64,000 bases of DNA from JAXMAR01 sp046350295 (GTDB lineage Bacteria > Planctomycetota > Planctomycetia > Gemmatales > Gemmataceae): positions 1 to 64,000 of the forward strand of contig JAXMAR010000019.1 of the NCBI GenBank assembly GCA_046350295.1. Direction: 5' to 3'. Made by a program: the position numbers and the translations under genes. Positions 49,335-58,473 of this stretch are shown in pieces. How positions within the stretch are numbered: the stretch's first letter is position 1; each line of letters starts with the position of its first letter. The notes below the pieces were generated by a model that was not told the DNA's origin, did no database searches, and worked only from the letters and a program-made list of their open reading frames with translations.

Positions 49335-50780
49335 ATGGCCAAACCGGCTCTCAACGGCGTTCTGGATCGTCTGCGACTGCTCGCCGGCATTCCCAAGTGC
49401 CGCGATCTCGCGGACGAGGCGTTGCTGCACAGCTTCGCCCAGACGCGCGATGAGGCCGCCTTCACCGTTCTCCTCGAGCGGCACGGTCCGATGGTGCTCG
49501 GCGTTTGCCGCCGCGCTCTGGTCCGGCGTGAGGATGCGGAAGACGCTTGCCAGGCGACCTTCCTTGTCCTGGCTCGGAAAGCCGGCTCGGTGCGCCGCGT
49601 CGCCTCGCTCCATAGCTGGCTGCACGGCGTCGCCCGCCGCGTCTCGGCCCAATTCAAGCGCGAGCAGGCGCGGCGCGCGCGGCGCGAGCGCTCGGCCCCT
49701 CAACCCGCCGCGCAGGACACCGCCACGGACATCAGCTGGCAAGAAGTGCAGGCCGCCCTCGACGATGAGCTTCAGCAGGTCCCCGAACGCTACCGGGCGC
49801 CGTTGATCCTCTGCTACCTCCAGGGCAAGACGCGCGACGAGGCCGCCAAGGAGCTCGGCGTCTCGAGCGGCGCCCTGCACGGCCGGCTCGAGCGCGGCCG
49901 CGAGCTGCTCCGCGGCCGCCTCACGCGCCGCGGCATCGCGCTCTCGGCCGCCCTGTTCGGGACCGTTCTCGGCGAAGGCGCCCAGGCGGCGCTCCCCCCG
50001 ACGTTCGTTGTCGCCTCCGCCAAGGCGGCTTCCCTCTTCGCCGCCGGTACGACGCTGGCCGAAGGCGCCATTCCCGCGCAAGTCCTCACTCTCACGCAAG
50101 GAGTCCTCAAAACCATGTTCCTGACCAAAGCAAAACTCGGAACCGGCCTGATCCTGGTCGCCGCCATCACGGCCCTCATCGGCGGCGCCTTCTCCTCCGT
50201 CGGCAGCGCCCAGGACGCTCCGAAGGGCAAAGACCCGAAGGCCGCAATCATCCGGTTCACGCTGAAGAAAGACGTGAGCGACGAGGACTTCATCCGCCGC
50301 TTGAGCAAGGACCTGCGCGGCAAAGACCCGAGCCCGGCGGAGGTTCACTTCTTCGTCACCAGCAAGGAACCCGCCAAGCGAGAGAAGCTCGTCGACCTTT
50401 TCATCAAGGAGCGTGAGGAAACGAAGAAACGCACGGAGGCGGCCATCGAACTGACAATTGAGGGCGCCCTGCGCGAGCAGGACACGCGCGGCCGCGTGGA
50501 GCGATTCCGGGCAGTGATGGATCTTGTGGAAGGGTCGGCGGTTGAGCGCTTCGGCGGACTACAGAGGGACTTTTTCAAGGAGTTGAACAACGCCAAAGGC
50601 AAGGAAGACGTCGCCCGCGTCACTTCGGCCTACCTCGACCGGCTCGTGAAACACATCAACTCGAATCCGAAAGGCCCCGACGCCCGCGAGGTCATCCGGC
50701 AAGTCATCACCATCTACGAGTCCCAGGGCAAGACCGTCGAAGCCGAGGCATGGCGCGATCGCCTCGAAAAAACCAAATAG
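49335..50780 (+). CDS. ECF sigma factor with fused membrane helix and extracytoplasmic tail
   Basis: A 481-residue planctomycete-type sigma factor. Sigma-70 region 2 (about 30-105) has LLHSFAQTRDEAAFTVLLERH and EDAEDACQATFLVLARKA; region 4 (about 125-190) has VPERYRAPLILCYLQGKTRDEAAKELGVSSGALHGRL. A linker and a membrane helix (about 268-290, LILVAAITALIGGAFSS) lead to a charged, Lys-rich extracytoplasmic domain of about 190 residues. The fusion implies that an envelope signal gates the sigma domains. GTG/ATG start at 49335. Followed by a weak terminator. Confidence 0.9.
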   Translation: MAKPALNGVLDRLRLLAGIPKCRDLADEALLHSFAQTRDEAAFTVLLERHGPMVLGVCRRALVRREDAEDACQATFLVLARKAGSVRRVASLHSWLHGVARRVSAQFKREQARRARRERSAPQPAAQDTATDISWQEVQAALDDELQQVPERYRAPLILCYLQGKTRDEAAKELGVSSGALHGRLERGRELLRGRLTRRGIALSAALFGTVLGEGAQAALPPTFVVASAKAASLFAAGTTLAEGAIPAQVLTLTQGVLKTMFLTKAKLGTGLILVAAITALIGGAFSSVGSAQDAPKGKDPKAAIIRFTLKKDVSDEDFIRRLSKDLRGKDPSPAEVHFFVTSKEPAKREKLVDLFIKEREETKKRTEAAIELTIEGALREQDTRGRVERFRAVMDLVEGSAVERFGGLQRDFFKELNNAKGKEDVARVTSAYLDRLVKHINSNPKGPDAREVIRQVITIYESQGKTVEAEAWRDRLEKTK

Positions 50781-50809
50781 ACCTGAGCCCACACGCGCTT
50801 CCCTCTCCC

Positions 50810-50834
50810 AAGACCCGGCCTCGCGTCGGGTCTT
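50810..50834 (+). terminator. Possible terminator of the ECF sigma gene
   Basis: AAGACCCG/CGGGTCTT, an 8-bp stem with a 9-nt loop, 30 bp past the stop. Only a weak T-tract follows. Confidence 0.45.
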
Positions 50835-50854
50835 CCCATTCACCGCCGCCGGCG

Positions 50855-50890
50855 CCGTTCTCGGTTCTCCGTTCTCCGTTCTCGGTTCTT
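50855..50890. repeat. 7-bp tandem repeat (CGTTCTC/GGTTCTC)
   Basis: Five copies of a seven-base unit in the gap after the ECF gene, upstream of the broken sigma-54 activator. Slippage-type repeat. Confidence 0.8.
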
Positions 50891-50999
50891 CATTCCTCAT
50901 CCCACGAAGTCCACGTCGCATCAACCCCGCATTGCTTCAACCCCCCGCATCCCTTATTGTTATTGTGGACTCGCTAGTTTCCTTCGCTCCGCAAGTTCC

Positions 51000-52894
51000 A
51001 TGGCGACCGGCTCCGGCCCTTTCCTTGTCCAGCACTCCGCGACGACGGCTACGGCGTGTCTTTCCCCTCCAGGAAGGACAACGCATCACGCTTAGCCGAG
51101 CCAACACCAGCCAGGTCGTCCTCAAGGACGGAATTGTGTAGCCGGGGAGCATGCCGAGGTCTACCGCGCCGGCCGCTGGCTCCTCCGCGATCTCAAGAGC
51201 CTCAACGGCACCTTCATCAGCGGCAGAGCAACTCCAGAAGACCGACTGGAAACCGCACTCGGCGATGAGTTCCACGTCGGCGGCAGCCACTTCGTGTTTA
51301 TCGACCAGCTCGAGGACCTGCCGGATCTCCTCCGGCGCCGCAGGAGCAGGACGGCATCTCGATCAAGCGGCTCGGCCGAACTGGCTCCTCACGCCTGTTC
51401 CCGGAGGAACCGGGTGAGGCCGCGACCCGACGACCGAAGCCGGTCCGGCCCGCCCGCAGCCTCAGCCGCGACCTGTCGCTCCTCTACCGTCTCGCCCTCG
51501 ACATGGGCTCGGCCAGCAGCTACGAGGAGCTGGCGCCGATGGTGGTCAACGCCCTGCTGGAGTCGACCTCCGCGAGTCGGCATCCTCACCGTCAAGGAAG
51601 GCCGCAATCTGGGGAGGTGACGTACCAGCGTCACCGCGATCAGGTCATGCACTCCTGCCGGTTTCGGAGTTCGTGTCCAACGAGGTGATGGCGAGCCGTG
51701 AGGCGATCAGCCGAGGACGTGGCGACCGCTACGCTCGCGCAGCATTCACGGGCTGAAGCCACCAGCCTCATCGCCCGGCCATCCACCAGGAGGTCCTCGC
51801 CCTCATCCATCTCTACTGCGCCGACCCGCACAAGGCCCTCTCCAGTGAGGACCTGGAGTTCACGGTGGCCGTCGCCAAGCAACGGCGACCGCGGTTGTGC
51901 AGGCGCAACGGAATCCGCTCACCGCCGCCAACCAGACCCTGGGCCAGCTTGCGTGTCGAAGGCGAGCTGGTCGGCGACTCGGCGCCCTGCGCGCATTCAC
52001 GAGCAGGTCGGCCGCGTCGCCGACACCAACGCGACGGTGCTGATCCGCGGCGAAGGCGGCGTCGGCAAGAAGCCGGTCGCCCGCATATCCACTACTCGAG
52101 CCCACGCCCGAGGGCCCTTCGTCTACTCAACTGCAGCGCCATCACCGAGACCCTGCTGGAAAGCGAGCTATTCGGCCACGAGAAGGGCGCGTTCACCGGC
52201 CACCGAGAAGAAGATCGGCAAGTTCGAGGCGGCCCACCAGGAGACCATCTTCGCCAGTAGATCGGCGAAATGTCGGTTGGCACGCAGAGCCAAGCTGCTG
52301 CGCATCTATGGAGGGCATCGTTCGAGAAACGCCGTCGGCGGCGGCATCGATCCGCGTCGACGTCCGCGTCGTCGCCGCCACCAACCAACCTCGAGAAGGC
52401 GATCCAGGAGGGCCGCGCGCGACTCTTCTACCGCCTCCAGGTTGTCGAGATCAAGGTCGCCCCGCTGCGCGACCGCTCCGGCGACGTCCCCCTCCTCGCC
52501 GACCACTTCCTCAAACGCTTTGTCCGCAGGGCCTACGGCCAAGATCAAGGAAGGCTTCACCGAACCCGCTCTGCGCAGATGCAAGCCTTCTCCTGGCCCA
52601 GCAACGTCCGCGAGCTACGCAACGTCGTCGAACGCGTCGCCCTCGGCCGCAGCCCCACGCTCTGGGCGTCGGTGACATCTGGTTGTCATCCTCGACACAC
52701 CGGAAGGCGGCCCCCGACGCGAGACGGCGACCAATACTTCGCCGTCTCGCTGGAAGAAAAATCGAAAAACGCCACATCGCGCGCACCTTTGGCTTACACC
52801 GAGTGGAACCCAAGAGCTAGGCCGCGGCGATCCTCGGCATCGGCAGCCGACGCTCGACCGGAAGATACGCGCTTGCAACATCGCCAAAGACTGA
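51000..52894 (+). pseudogene. Broken sigma-54-dependent activator (FHA-GAF-AAA+-Fis)
   Basis: Remains of a large regulator are spread over all three frames. In order: FHA domain (about 51060-51310: FPLQEGQRITLSRA, LLRDLKSLNGTFISG), linker, GAF domain (about 51470-51880: LSRDLSLLYRLALDMGSAS, EVLALIHLYCADPHKALSSE), AAA+ sigma-54-interaction domain (about 51960-52640: RGEGGVGK, NCSAITETLLESELFGHEKG, FYRLQVVEIKVAPLRDRSGD, AFSWPSNVRELRNVVERVA) and Fis helix-turn-helix (about 52770-52890, ending NIAKD and TGA at 52892). Changes include lost single bases in short runs (CCG for CCGG, GTGTC for GTGGTC) and substitutions, for example in the Walker B and GAFTGA regions. It is either a decayed gene or a stretch of poor sequence. 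Confidence 0.75.
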
Positions 52895-52958
52895 CCCTTC
52901 GGCGTTGCGTTGAAGTGACAGTGAAACTGGCGATCGATCGCGACAGGCCTGCCGCCGG

Positions 52959-53366
52959 TCAAAGATCCTCTCGATGTGTCCGGTCGGATCCCCCGCCGAG
53001 GGGATTCCGCGCAAAAATCCATTCTTCGACCGGTCGTCCCTCATGCAGGTGCTCGTCGACGAAACGTGTGATCTTGTCGGCCGTCATCCCGTGATACCAG
53101 GTCCCTTCGGGATAGACGACCATCGTCGGCCCCTCGGTGCAGATGCGCAGGCAGCCCACCTTCGTGCGATAGCAGGCGCCCGGCCCCGAGAGGAGGCCCT
53201 TCTCCTTAAGTTCCTTCTTCAGCGTTTCCCAGGCTTCGAGGCCGGTTTCCGGGGTACAGCAGTTGGGGCCGGTGCAGAGGAAGACGTGGCGCTTGTAGTG
53301 CCCGATGCCGACCTTCGCGGCGACGGTTTGCAGCTCTTGCTTGATGTTGGATTGGCTTTCGGACAT
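52959..53366 (-). CDS. Thioredoxin-like 2Fe-2S ferredoxin
   Basis: A 135-residue ferredoxin of the thioredoxin-fold (Shethna/NuoE-like) type. Two pairs of cysteines that would bind the cluster are in HVFLCTGPNCCTPETG and GCLRICTEGPTMVVYPEG, with the usual ALL-alpha lead and WYHGMTADKITRFVDEHL helix near the C-terminus. Soluble, monomeric or dimeric electron carrier; partner unknown. Its end abuts the broken sigma-54 region, showing that the clean sequence resumes here. Confidence 0.9.
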   Translation of the reverse strand: MSESQSNIKQELQTVAAKVGIGHYKRHVFLCTGPNCCTPETGLEAWETLKKELKEKGLLSGPGACYRTKVGCLRICTEGPTMVVYPEGTWYHGMTADKITRFVDEHLHEGRPVEEWIFARNPLGGGSDRTHREDL

Positions 53367-53469
53367 GACAGGGATTCCGAACGAGCGGCGTTACGCCCGC
53401 CCGGTTCTGCGAACCGGGGCTAAACGAAAAACCGATGCGCCATCACTCACCACTCACCACTCACCACAC

Positions 53470-54030
53470 CTACACCTCCATGATCTCCTTGCTTTTCTTG
53501 TCCGCGAAGTCGTCGATCTTGCTCTCGAAGCTCTTGAGGAGATCTTGCACCTTCTCCTTGCCCTGATCGCGCTCGTCCTCGGTCATCTCCTTGTCCTTTT
53601 CGGCGACGTCGAACGCCTTGTTGGCGTCGCGGCGGAAGTTGCGGCAGGAAACCTTCGTCTCCTCGCTCTTCTTCTTCACCTGCGCCACCATCTTCTGCCG
53701 TTGCTCGCCGCTCATCGCGGGCACCGTCAGCCGGATCACCTTGCCGTCGCTGTTGGGCGCCATGCCCAGGTCGCTCGAACGGATCGCCTTCTCGATGTCC
53801 TTGAGCGTGCTCTGATCGAATGGCCGGATCACGATCGATTGCGGGTCCGGCGTGCCGATCTGCGCCAGCTGCTTGAGCGGCATCATCGAGCCGTAAGCCT
53901 CGACGCGCAGGCCGTCGACCAGCGCCGGCGTCGCCCGCCCGGTGCGCAGGCCGCGCAGCTCGTCGCGAAAGACCCCCAGGGCTTTTTCCATGCGTTCTTC
54001 GGCGTCAAATAGGATCTCGTCGGTGCTCAT
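53470..54030 (-). CDS. frr: Ribosome recycling factor
   Basis: A 186-residue RRF with EERMEKALGVFRDELRGLRTGRA, the VEAYGSMMPLKQLAQI block and C-terminal helix MVAQVKKKSEETKVSCRNFRRDA. It works with EF-G to split terminated ribosomes. It lies 45 bp downstream of pyrH, the conserved pyrH-frr order seen in most bacteria, so the two are one operon. The CACTCAC tandem repeats at about 53440 follow its end. Confidence 0.96.
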   Translation of the reverse strand: MSTDEILFDAEERMEKALGVFRDELRGLRTGRATPALVDGLRVEAYGSMMPLKQLAQIGTPDPQSIVIRPFDQSTLKDIEKAIRSSDLGMAPNSDGKVIRLTVPAMSGEQRQKMVAQVKKKSEETKVSCRNFRRDANKAFDVAEKDKEMTEDERDQGKEKVQDLLKSFESKIDDFADKKSKEIMEV

Positions 54031-54075
54031 CGTTTTGATCTCGCTTACCAGCGTCGACGCGCAAGCGTCGAGCGT

Positions 54076-54821
54076 TTACCCATTCGCCGTCACCAGTGTG
54101 CCGATCGCCTGGCCCGCGATGGCCCGTTCGATGGCGCCTTCCTTCTTGAAGTTGAAGACCAGGATCGGCAGCTTCGCCGTGCGGCACAGGTCGATGGCCG
54201 AGGCGTCCATCACGCGTAAATTGTCGCGAATCACCTGGGCGTGCGTCAAGCGTTCGAAGCGGTGGGCGTGCGGGTTGATCTCCGGGTCCTCGGAGTAGAC
54301 GCCGTCCACCTTGGTCGCCTTCATCAGGATGTCCACGCCCAGCTCGCGCGCCCGCAGCGCCGCCGCCGTGTCCGTCGTCACGAACGGGCTGCCCGTGCCG
54401 CCCGCCAGGATCACCACGCGTCCCTTCTCCAGGTGCCGGATGGCGCGGCGGCGGATGAACGGCTCGGCGATGCTCTCCATGCGGATTGCCGTCAACAGTC
54501 GAGTCTCGCAGCCGATGCTCTCCAGGGCGTCCTGAAGCGCCAGGCCGTTGAGGACGGTGGCGAGCATGCCCATGTAGTGAGCGGTCGCTTCCTTGATGAC
54601 GTCGCCGCCGGCGCTGAACTGGGCCCCGCGCAGGATGTTCCCGGCCCCGATGACGATGGCGAGCTGCACGCCCCGGTCGTGCACGGCCTTGGCCTGGCGG
54701 GCAATGCCGACAGTCTCGTCGATGCTGATCCCGCTCTTGCCCGGTGAATTGAACACCTCGCCGGAGAGCTTGAGGATGACTCGCTGTATTTGGGCTTGAG
54801 AGGATCGGCTGAATCGTGCAT
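54076..54821 (-). CDS. pyrH: UMP kinase, frameshifted near the start
   Basis: The aspartokinase-fold uridylate kinase making UDP. The C-terminal 226 residues are intact: VIGAGNILRGAQFSAGGD, GLALQDALESIG, VVILAGGTGSPFVTTDTAAALRA, DILMKATKVDGVY and DASAIDLCRTAKLPILVF. The N-terminal motif is split: MHDSADPLKPKY is in one frame and RVILKLSGEVFN in another. One A seems to be missing near 54785 (TACAGCG for TACAAGCG), giving KYKRVILKLSGE once restored. Start ATG 54821 is consistent with the repaired frame. pyrH is normally essential, so a sequence error is likely. Confidence 0.9.
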
Positions 54822-54870
54822 GCGTTGGTTCCCGGAACGCCGTTTCCGGACATTATATGGCGCAGCGATC

Positions 54871-55284
54871 TCACAAGTCAGCGCTGAAGCCGAAGCCGTA
54901 GGCATGACCCTTCTCGCGCTGGGCCAGCTCGTCCAGTTGCGGCGCCAGCGCTTGCTTCTTGCGCGGGGCGGTATCCAGGGCCTGGCCGAGGTGGGATTGC
55001 ATGCGCTGGATCAGATTGGCGACATCCCCGAGGTGGGCGCGCAGCTCCGCGCCGGGGGTGGCGCCGACGCGGCGCCACTGCTCGCGCGTCCCCGCCGTTT
55101 CCGCTTCGATGACACCGACTCGCGCCAGCAGGTCGGCGATCTCGTTCAGGAGAGGGTTGCCGTCCGCGCCTGCGCCTACCTGTTCGGAAGCCTGCTCCGC
55201 CAGGTCGAGGGCGCGCGCGTAGAGGCGGGCCTCCTCGGCATAGCCGGCGCACAGTTCCTGCTCCAGATGCTTGATATTCGTCAT
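54871..55284 (-). CDS. Small helical protein of unknown function
   Basis: A 137-residue, mostly helical protein: IKHLEQELCAGYAEEARLYA, LNEIADLLARVGVIEAETAG and AHLGDVANLIQRMQSHLGQA. The pattern is similar in type to FlgN-like flagellar chaperones, but I see no decisive motif. ATG 55284 overlaps the stop of the TPR-like gene (ATGA), so they are co-transcribed. It is positioned upstream of pyrH-frr but in a separate unit. Confidence 0.7.
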   Translation of the reverse strand: MTNIKHLEQELCAGYAEEARLYARALDLAEQASEQVGAGADGNPLLNEIADLLARVGVIEAETAGTREQWRRVGATPGAELRAHLGDVANLIQRMQSHLGQALDTAPRKKQALAPQLDELAQREKGHAYGFGFSADL

Positions 55285-56111
55285 GGCGCTTTCTCCAGCG
55301 CCTTGCGGCGCTCGCGGACCTGTTGCAGTTGGGTGCGCATCTCCTTGTGCCAGCGCAGCGTGGCGATCTGCCATTGCGCGCAGGCGGCGAGGCGCTCGTC
55401 TCCCGGCGTGTTGGCCACCTCGCGAAAAAGCGGCGTCGCCTCGTCGTACTTGCCTTCCTTGCTCAGGCAGCTGGCCATCAGGTACTGGATCGGCGCGCGT
55501 TCTCCCGGCTTGAGCGTCGACAACGGGATCATGCGGAACGCCACCAGGGCGTCCCGATAGTTTCCCGCCCGGAACAACGCGGTCCCCAGCGCGAAGGGAT
55601 CGGGAACGTGGCCAAGGCGAAGCGCGTCGCGCGTCTTCGACTCGTCTTTCTTACGGTCGTCCTTCTTCTTCTCGTCTTTCTTCGGCGGGGCGTCCGCCTC
55701 GGCAGCGGCGGGGCGGACGGATGTCTCGCCCAGGCCGCTGATTTTCGGCAACGGGGGCGGCGGCGGAAGAGCGGATTTGTCCGCCATGCGCGTGAGGAGC
55801 CCGCTGAGCCGGTAGCGCAGCTTCAGCAACTCCCCCTCGCCGCCGGCGTCCCCCTCCAGCAAGCGCTCCGTCTTCTTCCGATCGGATTGCAGAAGGTCGC
55901 GCTCCTCCCGGAGCTGTTTCATCTTCGCCCGAAACTCGGCGAGCGGCGTGTGGGCCGGGTTGTCGTCCTCATCCGGCGCCCAGCGCTCGCGGCCGGGAAA
56001 GGGCAGGGGAGCGGGCCCCGTCTCCGGCTCGGGCCACGCCGTCTGCGCCCCGGCCATCGTGCCGAGCGCAAGCAGCAGGAGCAGCGGCAAGGAGCGCAGC
56101 ATATCCGTCAT
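55281..56111 (-). CDS. Secreted protein with coiled coil and TPR-like end
   Basis: A 276-residue exported protein. ATG 56111 gives the signal peptide MTDMLRSLPLLLLLALGTMAGAQ. A Pro-rich head, a coiled coil (about 55-95, MKQLREERDLLQSDRKKTER), a Lys/Asp-rich acidic-basic linker (DEKKKDDRKKDESK) and a C-terminal TPR-like region (GNYRDALVAFRMIPLSTLKP, KEGKYDEATPLFREVANTP) follow, an order like YbgF/CpoB-type envelope proteins. Function unknown. Co-transcribed with the 137-residue gene. Confidence 0.75.
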   Translation of the reverse strand: MTDMLRSLPLLLLLALGTMAGAQTAWPEPETGPAPLPFPGRERWAPDEDDNPAHTPLAEFRAKMKQLREERDLLQSDRKKTERLLEGDAGGEGELLKLRYRLSGLLTRMADKSALPPPPPLPKISGLGETSVRPAAAEADAPPKKDEKKKDDRKKDESKTRDALRLGHVPDPFALGTALFRAGNYRDALVAFRMIPLSTLKPGERAPIQYLMASCLSKEGKYDEATPLFREVANTPGDERLAACAQWQIATLRWHKEMRTQLQQVRERRKALEKAP

Positions 56112-56231
56112 AATCGGCACAATCGTCAAGGCGGTTGATGAAATCAGCGCCGGGGCACGATTGGCGATTTTGACGACCAGCAAAACGTGTTATTCTGGAA
56201 GCCTCTCCGCGATCTTGCCGATCTTACCGTC

Positions 56232-56609
56232 ATGGACAATCGCCGCGACGACTACCGCTTCGCGTTTCCCGCCCACGAGCGGCTTGCCGTCGAATGCCAG
56301 ACCCCGCCGACGGAGAGTTGCGGCGCGGAGATCGTCGATCTCTCCGTCACCGGAATGCGTGTTCAGTTGCACGACGCTCACCCCACGCTTGCGCCGGGGC
56401 AGCGTCTGCTGTTGAAGTTCGCTCTGGGCCATGCGGAAGCGATGACCATGCCGGCGGTTGTGGTCCACCGTGGCGTCGAACGGCGCGGCGAGTTGGGGGT
56501 CCGCTTCCTTCCCGTCGCCGATGTCGAGACGCAGGAGGCGCGCGAAAAGGCGCTCTGGGTCTTCCTGCTCGAGGAACAACGCAAGAGCCGCCGCCGCCAG
56601 TTGGCCTGA
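56232..56609 (+). CDS. PilZ-domain c-di-GMP receptor
   Basis: A 125-residue single-domain PilZ protein. Both c-di-GMP-binding motifs are intact: RxxxR in NRRDDYRFAF (residues 3-8 region) and DxSxxG in VDLSVTGMRVQL (about 50). ATG 56232 is immediately before the RxxxR motif; the longer frame upstream adds no domain. A stand-alone cytosolic receptor; the process it controls cannot be read from neighbours. Confidence 0.88.
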   Translation: MDNRRDDYRFAFPAHERLAVECQTPPTESCGAEIVDLSVTGMRVQLHDAHPTLAPGQRLLLKFALGHAEAMTMPAVVVHRGVERRGELGVRFLPVADVETQEAREKALWVFLLEEQRKSRRRQLA

Positions 56610-56743
56610 CGCCCAGCCCATCTTCCCCTTCTCGCCATCTTCCGCCATTCTTCGCCATTGCGAAACCGCAATCTTCCTTGCCTTCCTCTCGTCCGGATGA
56701 GAGAATCATCAGCGCTCGCTCATGACTTTTCCGGGGGCGGCAG

Positions 56744-57313
56744 ATGGGTTACCTGATCCTGGGTCTTGAGATCCTGATGGCGATCACAGGCCTGATCGCC
56801 ATTATCACCAATCGCTTTCCCTATCGGCCGGGTCGACCCGTCACCGGCCTCGGCGCGTACGTCGGCGGCGCCATCATGATCCTGCCGCTGGCTGTCGCCC
56901 TGCCGGTGGGCATGGCCATTGGCCGCAATGAACCGTTGGCCGACGCCATCGGCAAGATCTTGGTTTTGCACATCGGCGCCATCCTTTTTTGCTTCATAGG
57001 CTCTTATGTCATCGCGGCGCTCCTGGCTGATGTGTCCGGCGGCAGCCGTGTTCGACGCGAGGTCAAGCCGCGCCGTCGCCGGGAGCGTCGCCGCGATGAC
57101 GACGACGATGACGACGACGATCGGCCGCGGCGCCGTCGGCGTCGGGCCGAGGGCGGTGGACCGCCTCCTCTGCCGCGCCGACGCGATGACGATGACGATG
57201 ACGACGAGGAGAGTCCCGCGCGCCGTCGGCCGGAAGATGGCGCGTATTCCCGTTCCCGGGACGATGAGCCGCGTAGTCGGCGGGATGATGACGGAAGCTT
57301 CAGGCGGCGTTGA
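56744..57313 (+). CDS. Membrane protein with acidic/basic low-complexity tail
   Basis: A 189-residue protein. Residues 1-95 hold three membrane helices (LILGLEILMAITGLIAIIT, YVGGAIMILPLAVALPVGM, ILVLHIGAILFCFIGSYVIA). The rest is low-complexity: runs of Arg and Asp (RRRERRRDDDDDDDDDRPRR) repeated twice, coded by GAC/CGC repeats. The repeat region will be length-variable. Such tails are common in planctomycete membrane proteins. No motif of known function. Confidence 0.75.
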   Translation: MGYLILGLEILMAITGLIAIITNRFPYRPGRPVTGLGAYVGGAIMILPLAVALPVGMAIGRNEPLADAIGKILVLHIGAILFCFIGSYVIAALLADVSGGSRVRREVKPRRRRERRRDDDDDDDDDRPRRRRRRAEGGGPPPLPRRRDDDDDDDEESPARRRPEDGAYSRSRDDEPRSRRDDDGSFRRR

Positions 57314-57424
57314 GGCCGGCGTCGGAATCTCAAGAACCGGCAAGCTTTGCGGCGCGCGGAACTTTTTGTTCGCGGAGGTGTCTAAAGGTGGGACGCCTCC
57401 TTCTTTCTTAATGTGGCGAGCATC

Positions 57425-58393
57425 ATGCGTGCGACACTTGTCCTTTCCGGCCTTGTCCTCGTTTGCCTCCTCTATTCCGGCGCCGACGTCGACGCGCAGA
57501 AGAAGGACAAGAAGGGCAAGATGGACGTGCCCACGGCCACGCCCGAGGACTACAAGGCGCTGGCGAGCGTCAAGGAACTCACCGGGAAGCTCATGGTCGC
57601 GAACACCGGCTCAGCGGGCGCGGGCTCGATCACCTTCCGCCTGGAGATCCAACACCTCGAGCCGAACCCGGCCTACAAGGGACCCAAAGGACCCACCGGC
57701 AGCGCCGCCTACGAGCTGAACCGGCGCTACGACCAGGTGATGCGCGACTACGCGGAAGTGGCTCGGGCCCGGACCCCACTCGAACAACAGCGCCGCCTCA
57801 TGAACCTCCAGCGCGACATGGCCCGCCTCCAGCAGGACATGGCCCGGATGATGGCCAAGAGCTCCACCCCTCCGAAGGCCGGCAAGAACGATCCCAGCAA
57901 CCCCTTCCGCGTCGCCACCACCAGCAAGGACTACGAGTTCGACCTTTCCGACAAGCTCGTCGTCCGCTGGAACCAGCCACCCTTCCAGTACGACGACAAG
58001 GGAGAGGTGAAGACCTACACCAAGGAAGAACTCGCGGAGATGCGCGGCAAGGATCCGAAGATCCCCGGCTACAAGGCGAAAATCGAAGAGCTCCTCGCCG
58101 GCCAGACGGTCAAGATCTTCCTCAACCCACCCCCCAAGAAGACCAAGCCAAAGGACGACAAGGCGAAAGACGATAAGGTTGCCAAGGCGGACGACGCGAA
58201 GGCCGATGAGGTGAAAAAGGACGACGGCAAGAAAGACGACGTGAAGAAAGGGGATGCCAAGAAAACGGGCAAGAATTTGCTCGACGATCTGGACATCCCT
58301 GCCGGCGACCGCCCGACCGTCCGTATGGTTCTCATTCTGGAGGACGCCGTCGGCCTTTCCTTCGGCGGCCCTGAGAAGAAGAAAAAGAAGTAA
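57425..58393 (+). CDS. Secreted lysine-rich protein of unknown function
   Basis: A 322-residue exported protein. ATG 57425 gives the signal peptide RATLVLSGLVLVCLLYSGAD. A basic stretch follows, then a folded part with SITFRLEIQHLEPNP and DYEFDLSDKLVVRWNQPPFQYD (about 60-220), a Lys/Asp-rich linker (KDDKAKDDKVAKADDAKADE) and a conserved-looking end DRPTVRMVLILEDAVGLSFGG. It resembles other planctomycete lipoprotein-like repeats but has no Cys lipobox. Followed by a good terminator. Confidence 0.75.
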   Translation: MRATLVLSGLVLVCLLYSGADVDAQKKDKKGKMDVPTATPEDYKALASVKELTGKLMVANTGSAGAGSITFRLEIQHLEPNPAYKGPKGPTGSAAYELNRRYDQVMRDYAEVARARTPLEQQRRLMNLQRDMARLQQDMARMMAKSSTPPKAGKNDPSNPFRVATTSKDYEFDLSDKLVVRWNQPPFQYDDKGEVKTYTKEELAEMRGKDPKIPGYKAKIEELLAGQTVKIFLNPPPKKTKPKDDKAKDDKVAKADDAKADEVKKDDGKKDDVKKGDAKKTGKNLLDDLDIPAGDRPTVRMVLILEDAVGLSFGGPEKKKKK

Positions 58394-58421
58394 CCTTCCA
58401 GACAACCTTTACCAAATGACG

Positions 58422-58452
58422 AGAGGCCGGCGCTTTGCCGGCCTCTTCGTTT
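58422..58452 (+). terminator. Rho-independent terminator
   Basis: Stem AGAGGCCGGC/GCCGGCCTCT (58422-58431, 58437-58446) with loop GCTTT and tail TCGTTTG. Positioned 28 bp after the secreted-protein gene; also 20 bp past the stop of the convergent DUF1328 gene. Confidence 0.75.
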
Positions 58453-58473
58453 GAGCCTCTTCGTACCCCTTGC

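Noticed and set aside
57085..57250. GAC/CGC repeat tract as a mobile element
   Set aside because: It is the coding sequence of the Asp/Arg tail of the membrane protein; no inverted ends or copies elsewhere.
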